Below are positions 43,808 to 55,000 of a stretch of DNA of 64,000 nucleotides, piece by piece. Under the pieces are notes generated by a model. It had not been told where the DNA came from. It saw only the letters and a list, made by a program, of their open reading frames with translations, and searched no databases. The DNA lies in contig CAJUKK010000005.1 in NCBI GenBank assembly GCA_910586985.1, positions 62,001 through 126,000 on the forward strand, in the 5' to 3' direction. The DNA is from an uncultured Christensenellaceae bacterium. Its GTDB lineage: Bacteria; Bacillota; Clostridia; Christensenellales; Borkfalkiaceae. Within the stretch, counting starts at the first letter, position 1. Every line of letters begins with the position of its first letter. The position numbers and the translations under genes are program-made.

Positions 43808-43836
43808 ATTATATCGCATATTTATTCTTTTGTCAA
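43808..43836 (-). promoter_or_regulatory. Consensus sigma-A promoter of the T-box/trpB unit
   Basis: Perfect TTGACA (43831-43836), 17-bp spacer, perfect TATAAT (43808-43813), minus strand, placing the RNA start near 43801. The A/T-rich ~130 bp between this and the tRNA promoter hold no feature I can support. Confidence 0.93.
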
Positions 43837-43971
43837 CGATATTTTTTGCATTATTATGTAAAATTTCAAATAAAATTAGAATAATACACATTGGTGAGTC
43901 ATTTTATGAAGAATGATAGCATAGAAATTTAGCGAAAAATTAAAAAATTAGAAAAATAAGCGTAAAAATGC

Positions 43972-44000
43972 TTGCATTTTATAACGGATTCAAATATAAT
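43972..44000 (+). promoter_or_regulatory. Promoter of tRNA-Thr
   Basis: TTGCAT (43972-43977), 17-bp spacer, TATAAT (43995-44000) on the plus strand, about 32 bp before the tRNA. Confidence 0.8.
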
Positions 44001-44031
44001 AAATGAGCGTGTTTGAGTGCGCAAAATAAAC

Positions 44032-44107
44032 GCTACTGTGGCTCAGTCGGTAGAGCAGCTGATTCGTAATCAGCAGGTCGCCGGTTCAAGTCCGGCCAGT
44101 AGCTCCA
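44032..44107 (+). tRNA. tRNA-Thr (anticodon CGT)
   Basis: Full cloverleaf: acceptor GCTACTG pairs with CAGTAGC, D-loop with CAGTCGGTAGAGC, anticodon stem GCTGA/TCAGC with loop TTCGTAA (anticodon CGT at 44065-44067, reading ACG), T-arm CCGGTTCAAGTCCGG, encoded CCA end after discriminator T. 76 nt, single-gene unit with its own promoter and terminator. Confidence 0.97.
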
Positions 44108-44110
44108 TAA

Positions 44111-44138
44111 AAAACGTCGCTTTAAGGCGGCGTTTTTT
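44111..44138 (+). terminator. Terminator of tRNA-Thr
   Basis: A 7-bp stem with two G-U pairs (44115-44121 and 44126-44132, loop TTAA), then TTTTTT. Its T run overlaps the stop codon region of the converging XRE gene. Confidence 0.85.
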
Positions 44139-44373
44139 ACGTCTTATTTTGAATATCTTCTTTCACCGGTTTCACTTCATGACCAACTAATTCATCGATT
44201 GAGATTCCGTAAAAATCCGCAAGCAGAATACAATTTGCAATACTCGGCTCCATTAAGTTATTCTCCCAATAGCTGATGCTTTGTTGTTTTACTCCCGTTA
44301 ATTGGGCAAGTTTACTTTGAGATAATCCGTTATATTCTCTATGCTGTTTCATTTCCCTTCCAAAATCCATCAT
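44137..44373 (-). CDS. Small XRE-family transcriptional regulator
   Basis: 78 residues, single Cro/CI-type helix-turn-helix: FGREMKQHREYNGLSQSKLA, LTGVKQQSISYWENNLMEPS and ANCILLADFYGISIDELVG. Ribosome site GAGAGG seven bases before the first ATG. It stands divergent to the broken regulator at 44475-44609 across an A/T-rich promoter region, the arrangement of a phage-like or plasmid-addiction-like switch, but no other phage gene is present. Confidence 0.9.
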   Translation of the reverse strand: MMDFGREMKQHREYNGLSQSKLAQLTGVKQQSISYWENNLMEPSIANCILLADFYGISIDELVGHEVKPVKEDIQNKT

Positions 44374-44414
44374 ATATCAGCCTCTCAAGCTTTTTTTCAT
44401 TTTACAACTTTTTT

Positions 44415-44474
44415 TATTAAAATACTTGACTTACAATTATAGTTATAAATAATTCGATAATTATAATTATATAA
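44415..44474. promoter_or_regulatory. A/T-rich divergent control region with ATAATTAT repeats
   Basis: Between the intact XRE gene and the regulator remnant lies a 60-bp A/T block with a plus-strand TTGACT and several overlapping AATTAT/ATAATT palindromes. It could hold operators for the small XRE protein. The low complexity makes any single site uncertain. Confidence 0.4.
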
Positions 44475-44609
44475 AGATTAGGAATCAGTTATACAACGCT
44501 TTCAAGTTATATGAACGGTGACAGATTACCACCGATAGATTTTATAGCAAATTTATGCGTTTTACTTGATCTGGACGCTAACGATATTCTTTGTATCAAT
44601 CATTATTAA
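44475..44609 (+). pseudogene. C-terminal remnant of an XRE-type regulator
   Basis: From 44475 an open frame reads RLGISYTTLSSYMNGDRLPP and goes on for 24 more residues (IDFIANLCVLLDLDANDIL, CINHY) to a TAA at 44607. This is the second half of a helix-turn-helix domain: recognition helix, N-G-x-R-x-P-P turn and the last helices. The first ~25 residues, including the start codon, are missing; directly upstream in frame is a stop followed by the A/T-rich region. It looks like a deletion scar. A translated short protein from the internal ATG at 44511 is unlikely. Confidence 0.75.
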
Positions 44610-44648
44610 ACAACACCCCCGCAAGAAAAACTTGCGGGGGTGTTGTTT
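44608..44648. terminator. Very strong bidirectional terminator
   Basis: Perfect 18-bp inverted repeat (44608-44625 and 44631-44648, loop AAAAA) with a GC-rich centre. It overlaps the remnant's stop codon on the plus strand and follows the 472-residue gene by 12 bp on the minus strand, ending the giant-protein operon. Confidence 0.93.
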
Positions 44649-44660
44649 AATAAACTGTTT

Positions 44661-46079
44661 TTACTCCGTTTTTTCGGAAACTTCCGATTGTTCCGAATCA
44701 GGCGTTTTTACCGCCTCTTCGACTTTTTCATCCTGCTCCACCTTGATCAACCCTCTGTTTACAAGTTCTTCCGTAGAGGCATGATCCAGCGGATACGTTT
44801 CTTCGATCCGTTGAATTTTACCGATTCCGAGGTCGCCGAACACGCGGTCGATCAATTGCAACGCAACCGAAAGCTGGTGACTGTTCTGAATACGGTAGAG
44901 CACGGGCAAATCGGTATTCGGATTTTTTATAGAATTATCCTCTACCTTAAACTTACCCTCAAGGTTTTTAACGTTCCCGACAAGGCATAAACAAATGGCT
45001 TTACCGCGGATCAGAAGATCGGCTACAGCAGTCTTGCCGCGGCGGAAAGATTCCTGTTTCCAGCTCATCTGGACGGACACGCCGCCGTGACCCAACAAAT
45101 AATTTTTTAACTTAGTGTAATTGGTCTTTAACAAAGTATCCGCCTGCAAAAGCTGCGCTTCGAAACTGCGATCGTAACGAATGCCTTTGGATGCCGCAAT
45201 CGCCTCTTCCCGTTCCGCCTCTTCCAAATCGTTTCCTGCGAGTTTGATAAGCTTACGCTTTATAAGTACTTGCGTCGACTCATACGGCATAACGAAATTG
45301 CTCTCTTCGTAAGAATCCTTTTGCACCGCTTCGAATCCCGCCATTACAACGTCGATCAAGTCCTTGGCATAGCGCACTCTCAGCTCGCTCTTGATCCGAT
45401 AAAGACAGGGCATAGGATTCTTTTTGTTGCGCACCGAAAGATCGTCGACGACGTATTTCGTTCCGTCGAACATCTTGGGATCGGTTGCAAGGCACAAACA
45501 AAGCGTTTTCCCGCGCACGTTGAATTTACCGACGGTCTTTTTGCCCATCTGGAAAATCTCGTGTTTCCAACTGATTCTCGAACGCACGTTTTCAAACGAC
45601 AACAGATAATTTTTAAGTTCTGAATAGCGCGCCTTCACTTCGTCGGAGGATTGTATGATACGGGCGGTAAAACTGCGGCTATAACGGATAATATTTCCCG
45701 TTTCGTCGATTTCGATCTCGGAATCCTGATCGTCATCGTCCGTATCGTTAGAAAAGCTCTCTGCCTCGTCGGACTCCTCTCCGAGGAGGACGGCTTGGTT
45801 TTTATCCGCTTCATCCTCCGTGCTTTCCGTATTATCTTCAACCGATTCCGGTTCGCTTACATACGTTCCCGCACGGAGCGCGGCAAGTTTATCCATAAGC
45901 GCATCGCGTTGTTGCTGCAACTGTTTGGTATGCATTTTATGTTCGCCGCGCTTATGGTTGAGATACATCATATAGAGATTGAGCGAGATAAGCAGAGCAA
46001 GCAAAACGGCAACAAGCACCATCGCAACAATCTGAGCGGGTGAGAACAGGCTCACCAAAAGCGTATTAGTATTAATCAT
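44661..46079 (-). CDS. Membrane-anchored protein with tandem duplicated domain
   Basis: 472 residues. A membrane helix at 15-40 is followed by a short coiled region and an acidic Asp/Glu/Ser linker (about 75-128). Then come two copies of one domain: residues 132-250 (RYSRSFTARIIQ...SELKNYLL...ISWKHEIF...VRGKTLCLCLATDP...LYRIKS) and 301-417 (RYDRSFEAQLLQ...TKLKNYLL...MSWKQESF...IRGKAICLCLVGN...LYRIQN). Each is followed by a similar motif ending in LIKL/LIKV, so the repeat period is 169 residues. The domain occurs in Clostridia proteins I have seen but has no function I know. ATG lies 8 bp inside the giant gene's end behind AGGAGG, so the two are translationally coupled. Confidence 0.85.
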   Translation of the reverse strand: MINTNTLLVSLFSPAQIVAMVLVAVLLALLISLNLYMMYLNHKRGEHKMHTKQLQQQRDALMDKLAALRAGTYVSEPESVEDNTESTEDEADKNQAVLLGEESDEAESFSNDTDDDDQDSEIEIDETGNIIRYSRSFTARIIQSSDEVKARYSELKNYLLSFENVRSRISWKHEIFQMGKKTVGKFNVRGKTLCLCLATDPKMFDGTKYVVDDLSVRNKKNPMPCLYRIKSELRVRYAKDLIDVVMAGFEAVQKDSYEESNFVMPYESTQVLIKRKLIKLAGNDLEEAEREEAIAASKGIRYDRSFEAQLLQADTLLKTNYTKLKNYLLGHGGVSVQMSWKQESFRRGKTAVADLLIRGKAICLCLVGNVKNLEGKFKVEDNSIKNPNTDLPVLYRIQNSHQLSVALQLIDRVFGDLGIGKIQRIEETYPLDHASTEELVNRGLIKVEQDEKVEEAVKTPDSEQSEVSEKTE

Positions 46080-49000
46080 TGGATTTCTCCTCCTCTTTCA
46101 GTTCGTTTTTCGATGTTTCTTGCTGTTCCGGTTGGGGTTGCTCTTTATTTGAACCGTCCCCGCCCGAACCGTCGCCCTTTTGTGCGTTGCCCGTAGCCGC
46201 CTTTTCGTCCGCCAGACGGCGTTTTCTCAAAAGCACGCCCTGCGTGACCGCCACAGCCGCGGCTACCGCGCAACCGCCCGAGAGACTGCCCACAATCACC
46301 GTAAAGACTGTATTTACGCCAACGATAGTCCACGTAAATTCAAGTTTTTCGTCCGTCCCGCCAATCCACTCGTAGTTGCTCAAATCTTTTAAGGAAACTT
46401 CTACGATAAAGCTGCCGCCGAATCCCTGTAAGTTGCCGCTGATATTCATCGTTTCGGCATCGAATCCAACAGGTATATATTCGAGCACTTTACCCGTTAC
46501 GATAAACAAGCTGTCGTTTGCCGTCGGCTTTGCGAGCTGTCGCTTGGCGATCGTCCAACCGAGCGTGACCACGCCGTCCGCCGCTTCATCGCCCGCCGCC
46601 CACACATAGTTGACCGGATCGATAAACGTAATGCGTACCGTATAACTTCCTGCATTGCGGGCGAATATTTCCACGCCGTTGCCCGAAACGCTTAAATTGC
46701 CGTCGTAGGCGATATTCATGAGCGACGTATCGTATCCCGCAATCGCCGCGCTGAGGTCTGCCGCCGCGTACGTGTCGTTTTTGCCCTCGCCGTCGGTAAT
46801 AATGCCAAGGCTGGGAATACCAACTACGACGGGAGAAATGCGGAATGAAACCGCCTTTCCGTCCGTAAGTTTCAGTTCTTCGTAGTTATCCGTCCCCTGC
46901 ACGTAAGCGCGAACAAAGTACTCTCCCGCGTTCTCGTTGCGGGGCGCGCCCGTCGTAAACTCGCCGTTTTCGTCCGTCGAATAATAGAACACAGGCGAAC
47001 CGAACTTAGTTGTCGCATGCGGCGCATTCTTTTCCGCGTCGTATTGCCCGTACGTCCAACCCGAGATCTCGATCTCCGACGTAAGCGCATTCTTCGCCTT
47101 TTCGATCACGAAAGGAATTTTGCGCTCCTGAACGTCTACCGAAAGCCACTTCATATTGGCAAAGTCCTTCATAACGAGCGTGATCTCATACGTACCTGCA
47201 TTCACCCAATTTCCGACGGGCTGAACGCTGTAAATTTCTTTTCCGTCTACGTTATAAGCGTTATCTACAATCGAAGGAGACAGCGCATTGCCCGTATACG
47301 CCTGATTGGGCGCGGTAATCTCGTTTGCATCGATTTCCATTTTTGCGACCACAAACGGTACGGAGGAAGTTCCGACAAGCAGATAATTTCCGTTATCGGG
47401 ATTGACTGCCGTCGCCGTGTAAGTTCCCGCCAAAGTCGGGCACACGTCCGTAGACGCGCCGTTTTCAAAGCGCCACGTACCGTCGTTCGAAACGCCCGTA
47501 TAAATATATCCGAACGTAAGATTCTCATCTTCGACCGCCGTATCGTCCGCCTCTTTAAAGATACCCGTCACGCGCGCGCCCTCGATCGTTTCGTCGCCGT
47601 ACTTTCCGCCGCCCGACGCAATCTCGATGCGGATTCGGAGCTGATCGATTCGGTAAATACCGTTATAGAAGGTAACGTTATAATTTCCGTTATCGTAACC
47701 GGAGCACTTAATCGCATAGTTCCCGACGTTGCTTGTCGCAGTCGCGTCTGTCACGATCGTAGAATCGAGTAAGCTGTTGAGCGAAGAATCGCGCTCCCAT
47801 GCGGCGAGCGTTCCGCCGATGATCGCCAAATCGTCTATTGCGCTTGTAAGATCGATCGTTTCGCTGTAATCGGAAGCGGCGTTACCGATCTGCACAAGCA
47901 GGTTTGCCTTGCTCACGGTAAGCGTTCCGCTTACATTTGCAACGGGGAAGTAGAAATCGTCCGAGCTCAACCCGTCTACCACTTCGATCCCGTTCTCCGT
48001 TTTCGATGCAAGCGTCAAAGCGTAAGCATCTACATTTAATCTGTTCCAATTTAACGCAGAATTTGCAAGCGCATATGCCGCAGGCGCACCGTAGATACGA
48101 ATTTGTTCGTCACGCGTGAGCGTATCGACAATCTCGTACGTATATCTGCCTTCGTCAAACGCCTGACCGTATACGAGCGAACCCGTAACGTGCAAGGACA
48201 ACGCTTTTTTGGCAATCGTAAGTTTTAGCGTTACGATGCTCTCGTTAAAGTTGCCGTCTACGGAGTAAGCGCGAGCGCGTACCCAATATAATCCGCCGTA
48301 GTGCGGTTTGTTTGCCGTCCAACTTTCGTCGCCTGCCGCAGGAGCCTGCGTATCGCTCTCCGTCCGCGGCGCGTATTCGTAAACGATAGACGCCGAGGGA
48401 TAATGCGCGTTTGCCGAAAAACTGAACGGGTCGCCGTAGATCACTTCGAGCGTGTCGCGTCCGTTCGTCCAACGTACGGTGTTATCCGCCGCAGGGCGCA
48501 CCGTCCAATAATAGACGAGCGTGTCGCCGTTGCGAACCAAACGCAAATGTACGTTTCCGTCAATCGTAACGAGATTTTTCGTTACAACGTTTTCATTCCA
48601 CTGATAATTGGAAGTATTGGAGAGACTGAACGTCGCCTGATAAGTTCCCTGCCCGACTGCAAACAGCCTTGCGTTATCTTCCGCGCCCTCCCAACTGCCC
48701 GAGTAGCTGTTGATGAGTACGATCGTCGGGAACGTTGCGTTTACCACAAGCTGATGTCCCGTATACCGATAGTTATTATTTTCTTTACCGACGTTGAGCG
48801 TAGGCGCATCCACCTGCGCTTTTTCAATATAGAACAGATAATAAGCCTGCGCCGTATTGTTTGCTCCGACAGCCGATGCCCGCAGCATATACCAACCGGA
48901 GTGGAAAGGCACTGCGTTAAAGTCGGAATCCTGCAACTGATATTTTCCGGTAACGTCCGCCGCGGATACGCCGCCCGCAGTCAATCCGCTTCTCTGACCG

Positions 49001-52000
49001 AGATAGGCGTAAGCAGAATTGCGCTCTGCCTGCACTCCCGTAGGATAGATATCGAACTCAGCCGAATTGGCATCCTGACCGAATACCCAACCGCTTATTT
49101 TAAGATTGATAATGCTTACGATCGCGTCTCCGTCCTGAACGACCGTAAATTGGATCGTACCCTGCGATTGATTGTTTGCCCACGCGTAGTTTGTTTCCGC
49201 ATCGTCGTTAAACGCAACCACAACGTAGTACGTGCCGATCGCATCCGGCAAGAACGGCAAACCGTCTTCGTAGTCAAACGTAACGTCGTATCCGCTCCTC
49301 GTAAACGAAGGGCTCTGCATAATGTCTTTTACGAAATTCGTAAGCGCATTCGTCTTATCGGAGGTGTTGAGTATAAACGCGTTTCTGTCGTCTGCGCATA
49401 CCAACGTAACGATCTGCTTGGTGATCTGATATTCGATTACCGCACGAGTATCCGAAACTCTGCCCGTTACGCCTGCGCCGAACACGTAATTATATTCGCC
49501 GTTTGCATTGGCGGAAAGATTTACTGTAACGTCGTAAATATCCGCTCTGTTCGGAACATTGCCGCCCCTTTGTCCGTGGTAGGTAAACTCTGCATGCTCG
49601 ACTTTTGCAAAGCTGTTCGTTCCCACGTTCCCGAACTCAATTTCAGCATTGAGCGTTGCGCCGTACGCGCCGCCGTGATAATTTATGTTTCCGTCGACAA
49701 CCTCCTCGGTATAAGCCTTAGCGGCAGCCGTCGCGCTGGTAATCGCACGGGACTTAACATGCATATTGACGGGAATCGCTTTCAACGTGTAATTCGTAAA
49801 GGATATTGCGTCCGTCACAGGGGTGATCGTGTAATAATCGCCCGCAATGCTCTCCCAAGGAATATACGAAGTTCTGCCGTTGGAATTGCCGTTTTTATAA
49901 TGTCCCGCAATGCTGCAAGCAGTAATTCTTCCGTTGTTATTCGCCGCGTTACCGATAGAAAAACTTCCGCCCTCGCCGCTGTTTAACCAACCGGAATACA
50001 TAAGGGTATAATATCCGTCGCCGCCCTTTTGTTCCGTAAAATTCGCCGTATCGCCGTACGTAACGTCAAATCTGGTGTCTGCAAATACGGGATTCTCCAC
50101 GTTGCGTACTACTTTAACCTGAAGTTCCAACGGTTTAATGTAATAATTCGGCAAGTACTCAAGCGCATTTGCATCGCTCACCTGTATATCGTTAATGCGA
50201 ACGTCGTCCCCTTTCTTCTGTCCGACAAAGGTAATTTCGTAATTCTGACTGTTGCTTGAAGGACGCATTGCATAGCCTGCCGCTCTCACGTCTTTCGACG
50301 AGGCATCAACCGTCAGCCGTACGCGAAGAGCGCGCAATTTATCTGCAAGAGAAACTCCGCTTGCAAATTCGTTTCCGAACGTATCGTTACCTACCGGAGA
50401 AAGGAATGCTTCGATATGATCGTACAAAAGTCCGCCGAACGTACCTTCCGCACCGCTCAAAATAACGTTGTGCGTAGTAAGCCCGTTATAATCGGACGCC
50501 GCGTTTATGTTGTTGTCCGAATATCCGTTTACGCGGACTTTGACCTGTCTCTTATTTACCGTAAGCTTACCCGAATGATCGAATACAATTTTAAAATTCT
50601 TCGTATCAGACACTCCGGACACGTTGATCGTAAAATCGGCGCCCGCGGGCTTGCTCGGCGTGTACAAACTTTCGAACACAACGTTTGCCTGCGGTTGGAG
50701 ATCATGATTTTCGATTTCTCTTAAAATCAACTCATCGTCAGACAAACTTCCTTCCGTCGGATTCAACTTGTAAGTTGCCGAATAACCTGCAAATCTGCCG
50801 GTATTTGTTTCGCTGACGGGCGTGCCGTATTGAATGCTCGTATCGTCCGCTTTTACCGTCAGCGTACGCTTTGCGATGGTAAAGCTTACGTCTACTTTAT
50901 CCCTTACAACCGAATAATTCCGTACGTCCGTAAACCTGATTGCAAAGGCATAATCGCCTGCGTCCGTCGCCGTAAACGTAAATACGTTCGAAGTGTCGTC
51001 ACTTGTCGCCTTCTCGATCTTCCATGTTTCCGACGCAACCGTAGAAACGGTAAAGTCTTCTAATAATTCTCCTGAAACAAGATTGCTGAAAGTTACCGTA
51101 TACTCGCGTGCGTTTCCCGTATACGTCCAATTGGGATGAAGGGACTGTACGTTAAGCTGACGTTTATAAATCGGGAAAGTCGTCGATGAATCCGCAGGCT
51201 CATAGTTCGGGTGTTCTGCAAATGTAAATCTTACTGCATAGTTGCCCACGTCTTTCGGTGCTTTGTCCCCAAGCGACGTACCGTTAACAAAATATTCGAC
51301 GACGATTTCCACGCCGGTAAGACTTTCGCCGTTCGGCCCTACAAGCGTCGGCTCGTAGTTCTTATTTCTGCCGTCATACATCATGCTCTCGAAGCTCAAC
51401 GGATCGTAGAATACTTTCTGTCCGCCTTCCCAATAGAACGGTTTTACTTCGTTCAACAAAATCTTTGCTTTTGTGATGGTAAACAGCGCCGCGTTGTAGC
51501 CCGTTCCCGCGTTTATTACAACGTGCTCGCCCGTCGTACTCTGATAATCCGCACCGTATCCGCCGTTTGTTGTAACAATCGTAATCGAATAACTCTTTAA
51601 CAGATCTTCGCTTGCAAACGTTGCGTAAATCGGATACCTTCCTGCATTGTTCGTCTGCTGCGTTTCTCCCGCGCCCGAATACGCCGCAGTTTTTACAGCA
51701 AAATTCAGCTCGTCTTTATCATAGAACGCTCCGCTGCCGAGCAAATATGTAACTGTCTGTTTTTCTTCCGCAACGTATCTGTCGTTTTCAATCGCAAGAT
51801 AATGATAGATATTCGTGTGATTGTCTATCGTGATCGTAAGCGCGCGTGACATAACGGTGAGCGTTGCCAATTTAAACGTAACGACGTAATTGTCAAATTC
51901 ATCCGCAAACGTAGTATCGTTCTCCGTTTCAACCGTCAAATTGCGTCCGTCTACCGATACCGTCGCACAAATATAATACTCGCCCGCAAAACGGTTATCA

Positions 52001-55000
52001 GTATTATAATCCGTTCGGCTCCCGATCGACAGTTTGAGCGCGCTTGCCGTCTGATTGTATACATATCCGGAAGGTGTAAACGAATAACTTGCATTGAAAC
52101 CTGTGCCGTATCCGACCGTAACGTCTTCCGTAGCATATGTCAGTTGCGCCTTTTGTACCGTAAACGTGCACTCTAAGGAACCTTCCGTATAATTTTTGTT
52201 TCCTGCCGACGTAAATACGAGTTTGTAATCTCCCGCGCCGAATTCGGACAAATCACCGAAGATCGACGAAACGTCGTACGACCAGCCGTTCCCGTATTCA
52301 CCGCTTACGGTAAGCTTATACGTTGCTTTCGGCGTTGCGGAATAATCTCCCGCGCCTGCTTTTTTAAAGAACAGCTCTGCTTTCAGCGTTTGTTCATCCG
52401 CGCTTACGCCGCCCTCGCCCCATTTGTAAAGGACTTTGGGATTTACGGGCGTTACGCTCGTCGCGCCGTATTGCCAACCGCTTACAGAAAATCCTGAGAT
52501 CGTGTTCTTCCCTGCGGCAACGATCTGTACTGTCCCGACGGTTCCCGCCTTGATCTCATAATTTTTATGAAGATCATCGTTTTGCGTCTTGGTCATAATA
52601 ACCTGATACGTTCCGACGTCGTTTGTTCTGCCGCTCGAAAGAACTGCACTGCTCGAAATCTCGAAGAGATCTGCATACGTTACGCCTGTCGGGATATGAA
52701 TCTTACCCTTACCTTGATAATGAGAATCCTGTAATACAACTTCAAATCCGCTGCCTTCCGTATTCAGCCATGTTTCCCAAGCATTAAAACTTACGTTCTC
52801 CGAATAGGTATCTCCTGTTCGGCTATGGGTGTTGACAGTGATCGGCAACTTGAGAACGGTAAGACCGTTTTCGCTCGCCGCCGCCTTAAAAGTATAATTC
52901 TTACTTGTCAGATTCAAAGTCAACGTAATCGCATAAGCGCCGACGTCCTTCCCCTGCTCGTAATTCGTCTTGTAAGAGAACGTTCCGTTCAGCTCGGCAA
53001 GATTGCTTACGGTATCCGCTCCCTTTAAACCGCTGATCTCATACGCCTTCGAATTATCCGTCGCCGCATTATTGATCAATACCGTTTCGTCGCCCGACAA
53101 ATATCCGTAGTTTTCAGGTTTCTCTTCGTTATAATAGATCGAGAAGTGCGCCTGAACGGTCAGTTCGGCTTTTGCAATATTGACTGTAATCTTCGTTTCG
53201 TAAACTTTCGGTTCGTGGTTGTTCGCGGTAACTCTGACCCAATAAGAGTAAGCACCCGCATCCTTTACCTGAATGTCCCTGTTGTTTTGTGTATAAAGCG
53301 TCCAACCGGCATCCGAATTGACGTCGGGTCTCGTCGCCGCATCGGAAATCCACCACTGTTCGTTTATTACGTTTTCAACCGCAAAAATCGCTTTATGCGT
53401 CTTGAGTACGTCGTGGAAAGTTCCGTCGTAAGTATCGCCGTATGCTGTGACCGTATCGATTGTGATCGTTGCTTTCCGGATTGTAAATTGGTTGGTATTA
53501 TTAAACGAGCTGATCGTATAATTCCCGTTGCTACTCGTATACGTTACCGTATAACTGCCCTGCGCAAGTCCCTGCGTATTCGTATTCTCGCCGATCTTCA
53601 ACGTAAACACGTCCGTTGCAACGTCATCCGAATATAGCCTCTTCCCGCCGATCTTATAAATCCTATCGTTATCCGTGCGGTTGAGATCAAAACTTTCCCC
53701 GAACACCGCGCTGTGTCCCCCGTCAATCGTAAGGGTAATGGTTCGCGCGGTAATCGTAAAGTCGCCTTTTGTTACCTCTGCAACGAGCGTATAGTTCCCT
53801 GCGAGCGAATTTTCGGTGCGCGTCTTTAAACGGGGAACAACGTAATACCCCCCTCCGCTGACGGGCGAACCTGCCGTAACCCGATTCCCTGCGCCGTCCA
53901 AGATATCAACGGAAATCACTCCTTCGTCACCCGGAATAATTCCCGTACTTGTAAATGTATAACTGCCAAGCGGGTCGCCGTACATTTTTTGAGCGTCGAT
54001 GCCTGCAAGCGCGGTAATTTCTGCGGGGGTTATCTGATATGTTGCACCAATCGCCATCTCCCCAACCTGATAATTGCCCGTTGCGGCAGTTACGTATACT
54101 TTGTATGCGGCAACGCTGTCTCCGTTGTAAAGAACGTTCGTTACCTGATCCGCCCATTGATTATCCAACCGCGCTTTTACGGTAAGCGACGGGACGACTG
54201 CATCCAGCTCCGCTACGCCTGATTTTGGAAGCAGATCCGCTTTTACCGCTGCTGTACACATGTGTCCCGTGCGATCGTATTGACGAGAATTTTCCCCGTC
54301 CCACTCAACCATATCGGCAGTTATCGTAAAACGCTCGACGGTAAATTCGACCGTTCTCGTAAAAGGTTCAAGGTCGGAACCTTCGCTAAACGAGACCGAA
54401 ACGACGGCATAATATTTCTCCGCCGCATTCCAAGGCAATCCGTTGACAAGCTTACCGACCTCGTTTTTACAAGCCTCGTCGGTATAAAATTTCACCGAGA
54501 CGTTTCCGTCTAGTACATCGTTTAACGTATCTTTATAGTCAGGATCTTCCTCATAAGTAAACCAGTTATATTTTCCCGTACCGAGCGACGTAACGGGAAC
54601 GCTAGCTTCAAGCTGATATTTTCCGCCCTTACCGTTTTCGCCGAAAACATACGTAGCATTGTCGCCGAATAGCTTAAAGTTTGCTCCGACCTTCGCCATC
54701 GTATAGACATAGTGAAGATTAAACGCTAAGCCGTTATCCTGCGCTGCACCGTAACCGCCGACTTCCGTCAGATAGTTACGGTAAGTTAAGTCTGTCGTAT
54801 TTTCTACCCATTCGAAATCGTAGACGCTGTAGTTTGTTCCGCTGACTTTTTCGCCGTCCTTGACAACCGAAACGCGAACGAAAAACGTCTGCGCGCGAAT
54901 TGCAGTAAAATCCCCTACCGTATAAGTATCGGTATTGTAATCGTATTTTCCGTAGACTACTTCGTAAGGAATACCGGCAACCGTTTTATCCGTTGTGTCA

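Noticed and set aside
44032..44650. Integrated element or prophage next to tRNA-Thr
   Set aside because: A tRNA, an XRE repressor and a regulator fragment are suggestive, but there is no integrase, no duplicated tRNA 3' end and no phage structural gene.
46072..46250. LPxTG sorting signal at the end of the giant protein
   Set aside because: The C-terminus has a membrane helix and RKRR but no LPxTG-like motif, and the tail after the helix is about 51 residues, too long for a sortase substrate.
48301..49986. Long plus-strand open frame (561 aa) inside the giant gene, and many similar ones
   Set aside because: It is antisense to a frame with signal sequence, repeats and anchor, is full of Arg/Val/Ile without domain pattern, and has no ribosome site. 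It reflects codon use of the real gene.
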